NCBI GenBank assembly: GCA_028284225.1
Contig: JANQSD010000005.1
Coordinates: 93,958-157,957, forward strand
From: Arenicellales bacterium
GTDB taxonomy: Bacteria > Pseudomonadota > Gammaproteobacteria > Arenicellales > JAHEKD01
DNA: 64,000 nucleotides
Direction: 5' to 3'
Below the pieces are notes generated by a model that was not told where the DNA came from, did no database searches, and worked only from the letters and a program-made list of their open reading frames with translations. Numbering within the stretch: the stretch's first letter is position 1; every line of letters starts with the position of its first letter. A program made the translations under genes and the position numbers. Of this stretch, positions 50,789 to 59,777 are shown piece after piece.

Positions 50789-51754
50789 ATGTTAAGTATA
50801 AAAGCAGTTTTCCTGGATGCCGGAACCATGGGTGAGGATATATCCTTATTTCCGCTTAAGTCCTTATTGGCCGATCTGGATATCTATGATCACACTAGTG
50901 CTGACAGGATTAGTGAACGTATCGCGGATGCAGAACTGATTATCGTCAATAAAGTAAAGTTGAACGCAGATCACTTCAAGACTAGCTCTAGATTGAAACT
51001 GATCTGCCTGACTGCAACAGGCAGCGATAATATAGATGTTAAAACTGCAAATGAATACGGTATTACTGTATGCAACATTACCGGGTATAGCGCTAATTCA
51101 GTGCCGCAACATGCTTTAACCCTGATGCTGATGCTGGCCACCCGAGTTAATGATTATGTTAGTGATGTCAGAGCAGGGCAGTGGAGCAGCAGCAATCATT
51201 TTACTTTGCTTAATCATGCAATTATTGAGCTTAATGGCAAAACTTTAGGTATTGCGGGCTACGGTACCTTAGGCAGGCAATTGCAGCGGTTAGTCGAACC
51301 CTTTGATATGCAGGTTTTACTATGTAACCTACCTGGCAGGCCTGTAGACAAATCAAGACTGGCTCTACCTGAGTTACTTGAACGAGCAGATTTTTTGAGC
51401 CTGCATTGTCCATTAACACCACAAACCCATGCGATGCTGGGCGAATCAGAATTTAAACTGATGAAGTCATCCGCATTTTTAATCAACACTGCCAGAGGGC
51501 AGTTAATTAACGAGTCTGCCTTGGCGAAGGCATTGAAGCAGGGTGAAATTTCCGGTGCAGCAATCGATGTTCTAAGCCAGGAACCACCGCCAGCCGATCA
51601 TCCATTACTTGATCCTGAGATACCGAATCTGATCCTTACACCTCATAATGCCTGGGGAAGTATTGAAAGTCGTACAAAGTTACTGGAAATTTTAATAGCA
51701 AATATCAAGGGTTTTTTTGACGGTAAACCACAAAATGTGGTTAAGCCTCAATAA
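50789..51754 (+). CDS. D-2-hydroxyacid dehydrogenase (glycerate dehydrogenase type)
   Basis: A 321-residue NAD-dependent enzyme. LGIAGYGTLGRQLQRLVEPF is the Rossmann motif; the catalytic Arg (INTARGQLINE), Glu (VLSQEPPPADHPLL) and His (LTPHNAWGS) are present. The HprA/glycerate dehydrogenase type is likely, converting hydroxypyruvate and D-glycerate; E. coli HprA has the same length. Reading frame ends over the start of an extended HemW frame, which is not used. Confidence 0.87.
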   Translation: MLSIKAVFLDAGTMGEDISLFPLKSLLADLDIYDHTSADRISERIADAELIIVNKVKLNADHFKTSSRLKLICLTATGSDNIDVKTANEYGITVCNITGYSANSVPQHALTLMLMLATRVNDYVSDVRAGQWSSSNHFTLLNHAIIELNGKTLGIAGYGTLGRQLQRLVEPFDMQVLLCNLPGRPVDKSRLALPELLERADFLSLHCPLTPQTHAMLGESEFKLMKSSAFLINTARGQLINESALAKALKQGEISGAAIDVLSQEPPPADHPLLDPEIPNLILTPHNAWGSIESRTKLLEILIANIKGFFDGKPQNVVKPQ

Positions 51755-51764
51755 TTCCAGGACG

Positions 51765-52925
51765 ATGGGTCTAGTTATTCCCGAACATATCGGTTTATAT
51801 ATACACCTGCCCTGGTGTATCAAAAAATGCCCCTATTGTGATTTCAACTCTCATCAATTACGTCAACAGTTAGATGAAAAGCCATACGTAAGTTCATTGC
51901 TCAATGATTTTAAGTTTGAAATTAACAGGCTTGATCAACCACGTGTGATTAATTCGATTTTTATCGGTGGTGGTACACCGAGTCTGTTTTCAGAGCAGTC
52001 CCTTGATCTGCTCTTGACAACAATTAAATCCACATATGATTTGGCAGAAAATATTGAGATCACGCTTGAAGCCAATCCGGGCGCAGCAGATGAATCACGT
52101 TTTAAGGGTTACCGACAAATTGGTGTCAACCGCCTGTCGATCGGTATTCAAAGCTTTAATAACTCTCACTTAAAAGTGCTGGGCCGGGTGCATGACAACG
52201 ATGAGGCGATCAGGGCCGTTGAAATGGCAAAGTCTGCAGGATTTGACAATTACAATCTGGATTTAATGTATTGTTTGCCGCAGCAAACAGTTGAGCAGGC
52301 GCAAGCGGATGTAGAGCAGGCAATAGCATTATCACCCACACATATTTCAGCCTACCATCTAACGATCGAACCCAATACATTATTTGCTTATAAGCCGCCG
52401 GTATTGCCCGATGAAAACATCAGTTGGGAAATACAACAGTTATACTTCTCGGAATTACAAGCGGCTGGATATAAACGCTATGAAATATCCGCCTACAGCG
52501 AACCGGGCTTTGAATGCAGACATAACTTGAACTATTGGCGTTTTGGTGACTATTTGGGTATTGGGGCAGGCGCACATGGCAAAATAACGGACACTGAAGG
52601 TCTGTACAGGACATTAAAGCCCAAACACCCTGATCAGTATATGCAGGCTTTCCGTGATGGTTTTTCAGACCGGCAGGCGTATATTAGACCCGTTAAACCC
52701 CATGATTTACCATTAGAATACATGATGAATAAATTACGCTTAAACGAAGCCATTAGCCTGGATGATTTTCAAGCTGCAACAGGTTTAGATCATGGTCTAA
52801 TCAGCAATTCAATTAACAGAGCTGTTGATTTGCAATTGCTGGAATCGATTAAAAATGGATTCATCGTTTCTGCGAAAGGACACTTATTCCTGGATGACTT
52901 ATTACAATTATTTTTGGCTAAATGA
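51765..52925 (+). CDS. hemW: Radical-SAM haem chaperone HemW
   Basis: About 386 residues from ATG 51765, with AGGA upstream. Cluster cysteines are C18, C22 and C25 (LPWCIKKCPYCDF), IGGGTPSLF is the glycine motif and NLDLMYCLPQQT follows; the C-terminal HemW region (RPVKPHDLPLEYMMNKLRL) ends the protein. HemW delivers haem to respiratory enzymes and lacks coproporphyrinogen oxidase activity. hemJ follows after 12 bases. Confidence 0.92.
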   Translation: MGLVIPEHIGLYIHLPWCIKKCPYCDFNSHQLRQQLDEKPYVSSLLNDFKFEINRLDQPRVINSIFIGGGTPSLFSEQSLDLLLTTIKSTYDLAENIEITLEANPGAADESRFKGYRQIGVNRLSIGIQSFNNSHLKVLGRVHDNDEAIRAVEMAKSAGFDNYNLDLMYCLPQQTVEQAQADVEQAIALSPTHISAYHLTIEPNTLFAYKPPVLPDENISWEIQQLYFSELQAAGYKRYEISAYSEPGFECRHNLNYWRFGDYLGIGAGAHGKITDTEGLYRTLKPKHPDQYMQAFRDGFSDRQAYIRPVKPHDLPLEYMMNKLRLNEAISLDDFQAATGLDHGLISNSINRAVDLQLLESIKNGFIVSAKGHLFLDDLLQLFLAK

Positions 52926-52937
52926 AGGAAGCACACT

Positions 52938-53348
52938 ATGTTATGGGTAAAGGCATTTCATATCATATTTATGGTGACCTGGTTCGCGGGTCTATTCTAT
53001 TTGCCGCGCCTATACGTCTATCATAGTCAGTGTGAGGATGAGGTTGGCCACGAGCGCTTTTGCATAATGGAAAAAAAGTTGTTTATGATCATGACTATAG
53101 GCGCCGTGCTGACGATTATTTTTGGTATGTGGTTATTAATGGCGTATGGTTTTTCTGGTGGCTGGCTACATGCCAAGTTGTTACTGGTTTTGCTGCTGGT
53201 GATTTATCACATGTATTGTTGGAAGATAAATTTAGATTTCAAGGCGGGTCGAAACCGGTGGAATCATGTAAAGTATCGTTGGTTTAATGAAATTCCGGCA
53301 CTGCTATTGATTGCAATCGTCATTTTGGTCGTCGTCAAACCGTTTTAA
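52938..53348 (+). CDS. hemJ: Protoporphyrinogen oxidase HemJ (UPF0093)
   Basis: A 136-residue protein with four membrane helices and the HemJ signatures LWVKAFHIIFMVTWFAGLFYLPRLYVYH (haem-ligand His) and WLHAKLLLVLLLVIYH with the conserved His and Lys. It oxidises protoporphyrinogen IX with electrons to quinone. GAAGG precedes the ATG. The hemW-hemJ-trmL series is tight, with 12- and 3-base gaps, so haem metabolism genes are co-expressed. Confidence 0.93.
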   Translation: MLWVKAFHIIFMVTWFAGLFYLPRLYVYHSQCEDEVGHERFCIMEKKLFMIMTIGAVLTIIFGMWLLMAYGFSGGWLHAKLLLVLLLVIYHMYCWKINLDFKAGRNRWNHVKYRWFNEIPALLLIAIVILVVVKPF

Positions 53349-53351
53349 CCC

Positions 53352-53810
53352 ATGTTCAATGTGGTTCTCTATCAGCCGGAAATTCCTCCCAATACCGGTA
53401 ATATCATTCGATTGTGTGCGAACACAGGTTGTCATTTACACTTAATCGAGCCGCTTGGTTTCGAATTTGATGATAAGCGAATGCGCCGAGCCGGGTTAGA
53501 TTACCAGGAATTCGCTCAAGTAAAAATTTATAATGACTGGAATCAATTTTTACAGCAACAAGCAAAAAACTACAGACTAATCACCCTTTCAACCCATCAC
53601 CAGAATATCTATTCAGACTTTAAATTCAAGCCGGGCGATTATCTAGCGTTCGGGCCTGAAACACGGGGGTTGCCGATTGACATTAGGGAACAGGCCGAGC
53701 CTTCAGCGCAAATCACCTTGCCCATGGCGCCAAACTCAAGGAGTCTTAATCTTTCCAATAGCGTGGCAATAGTTGTCTATGAAGCTTGGCGGCAGCAGGG
53801 TTTTGTATAA
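53352..53810 (+). CDS. trmL: tRNA (cytidine/uridine-2'-O)-methyltransferase TrmL
   Basis: A 152-residue SPOUT enzyme. [39 protein letters not shown] and the knot region FGPETRGLP...[22 protein letters not shown] are diagnostic. It methylates position 34 of tRNA-Leu isoacceptors. Confidence 0.93.
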   Translation: MFNVVLYQPEIPPNTGNIIRLCANTGCHLHLIEPLGFEFDDKRMRRAGLDYQEFAQVKIYNDWNQFLQQQAKNYRLITLSTHHQNIYSDFKFKPGDYLAFGPETRGLPIDIREQAEPSAQITLPMAPNSRSLNLSNSVAIVVYEAWRQQGFV

Positions 53811-53824
53811 CTATAAGTCGAGCC

Positions 53825-53880
53825 TGTCCCGCATACCGGAATAAACCTGTGCTGGACTTGATTCAGTATCCGTCACAGGG
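53825..53880. repeat. 60-bp hairpin repeat, copy 2 (inverted)
   Basis: TGTCCCGCATACCGGAATA, then ACCTGTG...CAGTATCCG and CACAGGG: the inverse of the repeat at 45589. The convergent gap 53811-53953 also holds a partial echo (CACAGGGCC at about 53912). It lies between the ends of trmL and gpsA and may terminate both. Confidence 0.65.
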
Positions 53881-53953
53881 CCGGGAAATACTTTGTCTTT
53901 ATTAAAGACCCGACACAGGGCCAGGATATGCTTTGTATTCTTAGAAGTCCGGA

Positions 53954-54970
53954 CTAGTATTCCGACTTAAGCTCACGCGCAAGCAATTGTTTTACGCCTT
54001 CGGCAGGGCTTAAGTTTTGATACAGGACATTATAGACTGCCTCAGTGATGGGCATGTCTATGTTCATTTTTGCTGCCAGCTTGTGTACGGTTTTAGTTGT
54101 AATCACCCCTTCTGCTTCCTGGCCAATCTCGGTCATAATCTGGTTCAGATTTTTACCTTTGCCCAGGCCCAAGCCCACACGGCGATTACGTGACTGATCA
54201 TCGGTGCAGGTCAAAATCAGATCACCGAGTCCTGACAGGCCCATAAATGTCTCGGTTTTACCTCCCAGCGCCTGCCCCATGCGAGTTAATTCAGCCAGTC
54301 CCCGGGAGATTAGTCCGGCCCTGGCATTTGCACCTAGTCCAAGTCCGTCACAGATTCCTGTTGCAATCGCCATTACGTTTTTGACTGCACCGCCAACTTG
54401 ACTGCCGTTGACATCATTGTTGGTATAGGCCTTAAGTGTCGGATTTTTTAACCAGCTGGCAACTTGATGCGCTGTGTTGTCATCTTCGCTGGCAACTGTA
54501 AGTGTAGTCGGTAAACCACGTGCGAGTTCCTTGGCAAAGCTTGGGCCGGTGACTACAGCAAGATGAGTGTCAGCACTGAACGTGTTTTTGATCACTGAGC
54601 TCAGTAAAGCCCCGGTTTCCGGTTCAAAACCTTTTGTACCCCAGCTGATGACTGCAGGTGAATTATTTGCCTGATCACAAGCCGCTTTTAACAGCTCCAG
54701 TGTATGTCTGAACGCATGGCTAGGAATAACTAATAAAAAATGGTTATGGTTGCGGGCCAGTGAGAGCAATGAATCGTCCACTGATAAATTGTCGGGCAAT
54801 GGGATATCCGGAAGATAGCGTTTGTTTTGTCTGCTTTGCTGGATAGCTGCTAAATGTTCAGGATTGTGGCCCCACAAGGTAATCGGCTGGTCATTCTGCG
54901 CCAGAGCAATCGCTAACGCGGTGCCGAAAGAGCCTGCACCTAAAACTGCAACCGGAGGTTGTTCAGGCAT
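53954..54970 (-). CDS. gpsA: Glycerol-3-phosphate dehydrogenase [NAD(P)+]
   Basis: A 338-residue enzyme. AVLGAGSFGTALAIALAQ binds NAD(P); the catalytic Lys is in AVKNVMAIATGICDGLG and GLSGLGDLILTCTDDQSRNRRVG is the signature. It provides sn-glycerol 3-phosphate for phospholipids. It is downstream of secB with a 9-base gap, a conserved gammaproteobacterial order. Confidence 0.95.
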   Translation of the reverse strand: MPEQPPVAVLGAGSFGTALAIALAQNDQPITLWGHNPEHLAAIQQSRQNKRYLPDIPLPDNLSVDDSLLSLARNHNHFLLVIPSHAFRHTLELLKAACDQANNSPAVISWGTKGFEPETGALLSSVIKNTFSADTHLAVVTGPSFAKELARGLPTTLTVASEDDNTAHQVASWLKNPTLKAYTNNDVNGSQVGGAVKNVMAIATGICDGLGLGANARAGLISRGLAELTRMGQALGGKTETFMGLSGLGDLILTCTDDQSRNRRVGLGLGKGKNLNQIMTEIGQEAEGVITTKTVHKLAAKMNIDMPITEAVYNVLYQNLSPAEGVKQLLARELKSEY

Positions 54971-54979
54971 CCGCTGGCC

Positions 54980-55450
54980 CTAATGCTCAGTATGCTGACC
55001 CTGTTTTTTTTCCTGGTCAGCTTTAAGTTTTTCGTAATAAATACGTTCAAAATTTATCGGTCGCAGTAATAAAGGTGGAAACCCGCCTTTACCCACCAGG
55101 CTGGATACGGTTTCTCTGGCATAAGGCAATAAAACATTAGGTACGGCTATATTCAATAGTTTTTCAAGGTCTGTATCCGAAAACCCTGATATTTCAACAA
55201 TCGCGGATTGCGTCAGATCAATAAGGAATAGGGTATTTTCCTCGGTTTTCGCCGTTATCCTGAGCATAAGCACACACTCAAATAAAGTTTTTTCTTCGTT
55301 CAGCAGACGGAACTGAGTATTGACATCAATATCTATTCCGGAGGATTTATTTTGTTCAGCAAAAAAATTTGGAACTTGGGGTGACTCAAAAGAAAGATCT
55401 TTCAAGTAAATATGTTTAATGTCATACACATGTTTTGGTTGTTCGCTCAT
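54980..55450 (-). CDS. secB: Protein-export chaperone SecB
   Basis: About 156 residues from ATG 55450 (MSEQPKHVYDIKHIYLKDLS), with SFESPQVPNFF and VPNVLLPYARETVSSLVGKGGFPPLLLRPINF as signatures. An in-frame extension to 55552 overlaps the rhodanese gene and is not used. SecB keeps preproteins unfolded for SecA. Confidence 0.95.
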   Translation of the reverse strand: MSEQPKHVYDIKHIYLKDLSFESPQVPNFFAEQNKSSGIDIDVNTQFRLLNEEKTLFECVLMLRITAKTEENTLFLIDLTQSAIVEISGFSDTDLEKLLNIAVPNVLLPYARETVSSLVGKGGFPPLLLRPINFERIYYEKLKADQEKKQGQHTEH

Positions 55451-55460
55451 TTGTTGATTC

Positions 55461-55931
55461 TCAAGCCTTTGTTTTTGCGGATTTCTGTTTGCTGGTTTTT
55501 GATTTGGACGCTTTGGTTTTTTCAAGCGGCAGATTATCTTTTTGCCACTCAACTAACCCGCCGGTAAGGTTAAACAATTTGTCGAATTCAAGCTTGCGTA
55601 GTTGACTGGCGGCTTTGCCCGCTCGATTGCCGCTTTTGCAGACAATAACTAGCGGCCGCTTCTTGAACTTCTCCAACTGTTTAGCTTTGGTTTGTATCTC
55701 GTCCAAAGGAATATTCTTGGACTTAGTAATATGACCGGCGTCAAATTCATCTGCACTGCGTACATCGATAACAACGGCTTGTTCATGATTAACCAACCTG
55801 GTTAATTCCATCGGGCTGACACCACGTGCTGCTGAAGAGCGAGAACCCGTCGGGTCAAACATGAGCAAGCCCATTACCGCAAAGAGAGCCACAAATAAGG
55901 CCCAGTTTTGCATAAAAAATTCCGCGAACAT
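55461..55931 (-). CDS. Membrane-anchored rhodanese-like protein (YibN type)
   Basis: A 156-residue protein with one N-terminal membrane helix (about 8-25) and a rhodanese domain: VVIDVRSADEFDAGHI, and the active-site loop VCKSGNRAGKAA with the catalytic Cys. The tail is a Lys/Ser/Thr-rich low-complexity segment (KASKSKTSKQK). It lies 10 bases upstream of secB. In many relatives glutaredoxin grxC lies between these two; it is absent here. Confidence 0.88.
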   Translation of the reverse strand: MFAEFFMQNWALFVALFAVMGLLMFDPTGSRSSAARGVSPMELTRLVNHEQAVVIDVRSADEFDAGHITKSKNIPLDEIQTKAKQLEKFKKRPLVIVCKSGNRAGKAASQLRKLEFDKLFNLTGGLVEWQKDNLPLEKTKASKSKTSKQKSAKTKA

Positions 55932-56104
55932 ATAAACCTATCTATTGATCTAAACTGTTTAGAATAACCACCATGAGTTTGCCGGAATCTGATCTTTTCT
56001 AAGATTCCTGCACCCCAATAGCGCTGTCTACAGGAGGGGTATTGTAACTAAATTCATACATAATCGCGTATTTGAAATCAATATTGTCGGTTAAAATATC
56101 GCCA

Positions 56105-57385
56105 ATGTTGGTGCGAATCATAAAATCATTGATTACAGTAAGTGTATTTTGCTGGTTTTTTCTTATCCTGAGCTTGTCGGTCAGCGCTAATGAGATAAAA
56201 AAGAATCAGTCAGAATTAAAGACCATACAAAAACAAATAAATAATCTACAAAATAAAATCAAAGGTGATGAAAAGTTGCTCAAAAAAGAGCGCGGAGAAC
56301 TGGAACAAGTAGAGAAGCAAATAGCTTTAATTAATCACAAGCAAAATCAGACTCAAACTTTAATCGAAAACGCGCAGGCTAAGCAAAATGAACTAAAAGC
56401 GCAAGCTGATTTAGAGCGAGCCGAAGTATCGCAGCAGTTACAACGAATGGGTGATCTGGTGTTAAGCCAGCATTCAATGGGGGATAAAAGTTATTTAAAG
56501 CTCTTGCTGGGACAACAAGATCCCGCTTCAATTGAAAGAACCATGGTTTATTATAAATACCTGGCCCGGTTTACTTCTGATAGTGTTAATAGTGGCCGTG
56601 AACAAATCGCCGAATTGGTTGCGCTTGAGGCTAAAGTTAACCAGCAACAACAAGTTCTTAATGACTTATTGGCAAAGCAACGTAGTCAGCAAGATGAGTT
56701 GAAAACAGCTAAGGAGAATCGCAAGCAAGCCATAGTCAAGCTTGATAACCAGTTAACCAAATCTGCTAATCGAGTGGGAAGGTTAAAGGAAGACCAAAGA
56801 CGTATCAAGAAGCTTGTGAAAGGACTCCAGGCCGCTGCCAAAGAAAGAGAAAAAGCCAGGGCCAGGGCAGCAGCTAAAGCCGCAAGAGAGAGGCAGAAAA
56901 AGACGACTCAAGCGCCCGCCAATACTGTTGCAAAGTCCAAACAAACGACAACTGTTATTAAACCTATTGTTCAACGTATCTCCAACTCAGGGCTAGGAAA
57001 ACTCAAAGGTCGCTTAAAAATGCCTGCCCAAGGCCCTATTCTGGCAAGTTATGGGTCAACTAAGCAAGGAAGTGGGGTAAAATGGAACGGAATCATGTTG
57101 GGCGTGAACCAGGGCGATCCTGTACGGTCTATATATGATGGGCAAATTGTTTATGCTGACTGGTTTAAAGGGTTTGGCCAGCTGGTGATTGTTGATCATG
57201 GCCAGGGCTATATGAGCTTGTACAGTCATAATAGTCAAATTAACCGCACACTAGGTGAGCAGGTCAGGGCTAATGATATTATCGCCCAGGCAGGTTCATC
57301 CGGCGGTTTAAGCCGGCCGGGTTTGTATTTTGAAGTCCGATATAATGGTGACCCCAGAGACCCGTTATTGTGGGTTAAGCGTTAA
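56105..57385 (+). CDS. envC: EnvC-like murein hydrolase activator (coiled coil plus M23 LytM domain)
   Basis: About 426 residues from ATG 56105: an N-terminal hydrophobic segment acts as signal or anchor, a long coiled coil (about 35-240) follows, then a basic Lys/Ala linker and a C-terminal LytM domain (about 320-425). In the LytM domain GVKWNGIMLGVNQGDPV, QLVIVDHGQGYMSLYSHN are seen; one or more Zn ligands of true endopeptidases appear replaced (GVKWNG in place of HxGxD), as in EnvC, which activates amidases AmiA/B during cell division. A TTG at 56072 would add 11 residues. The ctpA gene follows after a MITE. Confidence 0.85.
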   Translation: MLVRIIKSLITVSVFCWFFLILSLSVSANEIKKNQSELKTIQKQINNLQNKIKGDEKLLKKERGELEQVEKQIALINHKQNQTQTLIENAQAKQNELKAQADLERAEVSQQLQRMGDLVLSQHSMGDKSYLKLLLGQQDPASIERTMVYYKYLARFTSDSVNSGREQIAELVALEAKVNQQQQVLNDLLAKQRSQQDELKTAKENRKQAIVKLDNQLTKSANRVGRLKEDQRRIKKLVKGLQAAAKEREKARARAAAKAARERQKKTTQAPANTVAKSKQTTTVIKPIVQRISNSGLGKLKGRLKMPAQGPILASYGSTKQGSGVKWNGIMLGVNQGDPVRSIYDGQIVYADWFKGFGQLVIVDHGQGYMSLYSHNSQINRTLGEQVRANDIIAQAGSSGGLSRPGLYFEVRYNGDPRDPLLWVKR

Positions 57386-57406
57386 GTAAGGCTTTGTAAT
57401 ATAAAA

Positions 57407-57545
57407 TGAGACCTCAGCATAACGTTATGAACGCAGAAAAGACGAGGCAACAATGAGCGAAAAAGCGCAGTTTATTGAAATAAATGAGCATTTTGAGTGA
57501 CATTAACGACGTATTTTCAAGTGCAATGGTTATGCTGAGGTCTCA
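57407..57545. mobile_element. MITE-like palindromic element, variant copy 4 (139 bp)
   Basis: TGAGACCTCAGCATAAC and GTTATGCTGAGGTCTCA are exact 17-bp inverted ends. The 95-base core is the reverse of copies 1-3 (GACGAGGCAA...GAGCATTTTGAG...AACGACGTA), but the outer arms are unrelated and no flanking TA is seen. It fills the gap between envC and ctpA. Confidence 0.8.
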
Positions 57546-57576
57546 AAATATTTTCGCAGAATAAGCAGGCGTACAA

Positions 57577-58878
57577 ATGAGTAGTTTACTAAATCGATAT
57601 AAATGGTTGGCTATTATGGTTGCACTTTGGTTAAGTGTGATAAGGGTGACCGAGGCCACTCAAGAAAAGTCCGAGAGCGAATTAGCACCATTGCCGTTGA
57701 GTGAAATACAGCGTTTTGCTGAAGTATTTGACAAGATCAAGCGCGATTATGTCGAGCCGGTTTCTGACGAAGAGTTATTGAACAACGCCATAAAAGGCAT
57801 GTTATCCGGATTAGACCCGCATTCCGTATATCTGGATGCATCGGGTTATGAAAACCTCCAGGTTGATACAGAGGGCCAGTTCGGTGGTCTTGGGATTGAA
57901 ATCGTTGTTGAAAACGGCCAACTTAAAGTCGTGTCACCGATTGATGATACCCCGGCTGCCAGAGCCGGAATGCAAGCCGGTGATCTTATTACAGAAATAG
58001 ATGGCCAAAAAACAGCGGGGATGACTCAGGCACAAACCATTGAATTATTGCGTGGCAGGCCGGGTAGTAAAGTCAAGTTAAAGGTCATAAGAGAGGGCGA
58101 GAAAAAACCATTATTGATTAGTTTGAAACGTGCAATTATTAATATTGCCAGCGTCAAATCGGAATTATTACAAGATGATTACGGTTATGTTCGCATTACA
58201 CAGTTCCAACGAGAAACAGGATTATCATTACGCAAGGCCATTGCTAAACTAAAACGGCTATCTAATCAAAATCTAAAAGGTGTTGTACTTGACCTGCGTA
58301 ATAACCCCGGTGGTATTCTGGGCGGGGCGATTGATGTCAGTAATAGTTTTCTAAATACAGGCGGTATTGTATCGACCAAGGGTAGGGATGCCGATGTCAG
58401 AAACAGTTACAGCGCATCCGAACCTGATCTGGTAGAAGGCATACCGATTGTCGTATTAGTCAACGGCGGCACGGCCTCTGCAGCTGAAATTGTAGCCGGC
58501 GCGCTGCAAGATCATGACCGCGCTGTTATCATGGGTACCCGCACCTTCGGGAAAGGTTCAGTACAGACCATTTTTCCGTTAAATAATGATGCTGCCGTTA
58601 AATTCACGACTGCGCGCTATTACACGCCTAATGATCGTTCAATTCAAGCGACAGGAATTATGCCGGATATTGTTGTTGAACAAATTGTTGAACTTTCCGC
58701 CGCAAACAACGGTCAGAGTATTCGAGAAGCTGATTTACCCGGGCATCTTGAGAATGAGTCAGTTGACAATGCGGTTAACCGTTTAAGCGCTGTAAACAAG
58801 GATCATCAATTATCAGAGGCCTTAAAGTTATTAAAGGGTATTAATATTGCAGGTGCTGGTTCACAAAAACAGGGTTGA
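57577..58878 (+). CDS. ctpA: Carboxy-terminal processing protease CtpA (S41)
   Basis: A 433-residue exported protease with a signal peptide (MVALWLSVIRVTEA) and a PDZ domain at about 100-180 (GQFGGLGIEIVVENGQLKVV). The Ser/Lys dyad is S301 (GGTASAAEIV) and K326 (FGKGSVQ), the standard 25-residue spacing. CtpA trims or degrades periplasmic proteins, including peptidoglycan hydrolases in several species, which suits the adjacent envC. Confidence 0.94.
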   Translation: MSSLLNRYKWLAIMVALWLSVIRVTEATQEKSESELAPLPLSEIQRFAEVFDKIKRDYVEPVSDEELLNNAIKGMLSGLDPHSVYLDASGYENLQVDTEGQFGGLGIEIVVENGQLKVVSPIDDTPAARAGMQAGDLITEIDGQKTAGMTQAQTIELLRGRPGSKVKLKVIREGEKKPLLISLKRAIINIASVKSELLQDDYGYVRITQFQRETGLSLRKAIAKLKRLSNQNLKGVVLDLRNNPGGILGGAIDVSNSFLNTGGIVSTKGRDADVRNSYSASEPDLVEGIPIVVLVNGGTASAAEIVAGALQDHDRAVIMGTRTFGKGSVQTIFPLNNDAAVKFTTARYYTPNDRSIQATGIMPDIVVEQIVELSAANNGQSIREADLPGHLENESVDNAVNRLSAVNKDHQLSEALKLLKGINIAGAGSQKQG

Positions 58879-58997
58879 TTTGTGACATTACCCAAATATT
58901 GTTTAGCGATTTACCAAAACCGGTTTTATAATTGGGCAAATCGAGTAATCCGTACTTTAATTAAGGAATTTCCTGTCTAGTAATAAAAAAAGAATCT

Positions 58998-59777
58998 ATG
59001 AAGATCCTGACTACTTTATCGTTGCTATTATTGCTGTGCCTTAGCTCATTTGTTTCGGCCCAGGATGCCGAGTTTATCTGGGCAGAAGATGATTATAGTG
59101 GCAGCCAAATCTACTTAAGCCAACATAAAAACGGCGTCTGGCAACCGGCGCAGAAAATTATCGATGATCACAATTTAAATATTCTGCCGACACTTGGCGG
59201 TAATAGCAAAAATCAACGATTGGCAGTTTGGAGTACAGTAGATAATAAAGCTAAAAGTGTATTGAAATTCAGTATTCGAAACGGTAATCATTGGACCGTA
59301 CCACAAATTTTGACAGACCAGATGCCCACTAATTTAGCCCCAGTAGCTGTTTTTGATGCTAATGATATTGGCTGGGTATTTTGGTCAGCCAATAACGGAG
59401 AGGATGATGATATCTATGTATCCAAATACGAGCAAGGAATCTGGTCCAATCCTGAAATGGTGAATGACGAAAATAATACGCCTGACATCCTTCCCGAAGC
59501 GGGTCTAGATAATAATGGCAATATTTGGGTAAGTTGGCAGCAACTACAGGACAATGGTTACGTTGATATAACGAGAAGTTATGAGACAAAATCTCAAAGC
59601 AAAATGCTCACAAGCAATGCAATAACAATGCAAAGTGTAACTCAAATAAAATCACGTTCAAATTTGGATAACAACATTCAGCCGCCAAAAATGTTTAAAG
59701 GGAGAAGTCGTGCAACTATGTATTTCCCTACTAATAAAACTCGACCTTCCAAGCCAGTAAAAGGATATTTGCATTAA
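58998..59777 (+). CDS. Exported beta-propeller-like repeat protein
   Basis: A 259-residue protein with a signal peptide (ILTTLSLLLLLCLSSFVSA). Three loosely repeated units of about 50-55 residues each have the pattern W/VW ... D-x-I-Y-x-S/K ... G-x-W ... P (for example SGSQIYLSQHKNGVWQPAQ and DDDIYVSKYEQGIWSNPE), as in sialidase/BNR-type propeller blades. The last third has none. The stop overlaps the next ATG (TAATG). Function unknown; surface binding is likely. Confidence 0.65.
   Translation: MKILTTLSLLLLLCLSSFVSAQDAEFIWAEDDYSGSQIYLSQHKNGVWQPAQKIIDDHNLNILPTLGGNSKNQRLAVWSTVDNKAKSVLKFSIRNGNHWTVPQILTDQMPTNLAPVAVFDANDIGWVFWSANNGEDDDIYVSKYEQGIWSNPEMVNDENNTPDILPEAGLDNNGNIWVSWQQLQDNGYVDITRSYETKSQSKMLTSNAITMQSVTQIKSRSNLDNNIQPPKMFKGRSRATMYFPTNKTRPSKPVKGYLH

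Noticed and set aside
54980..55552. Lys/Pro-rich N-terminal extension of SecB
   Set aside because: It is the overlapping frame of the rhodanese tail; SecB starts normally at 55450.
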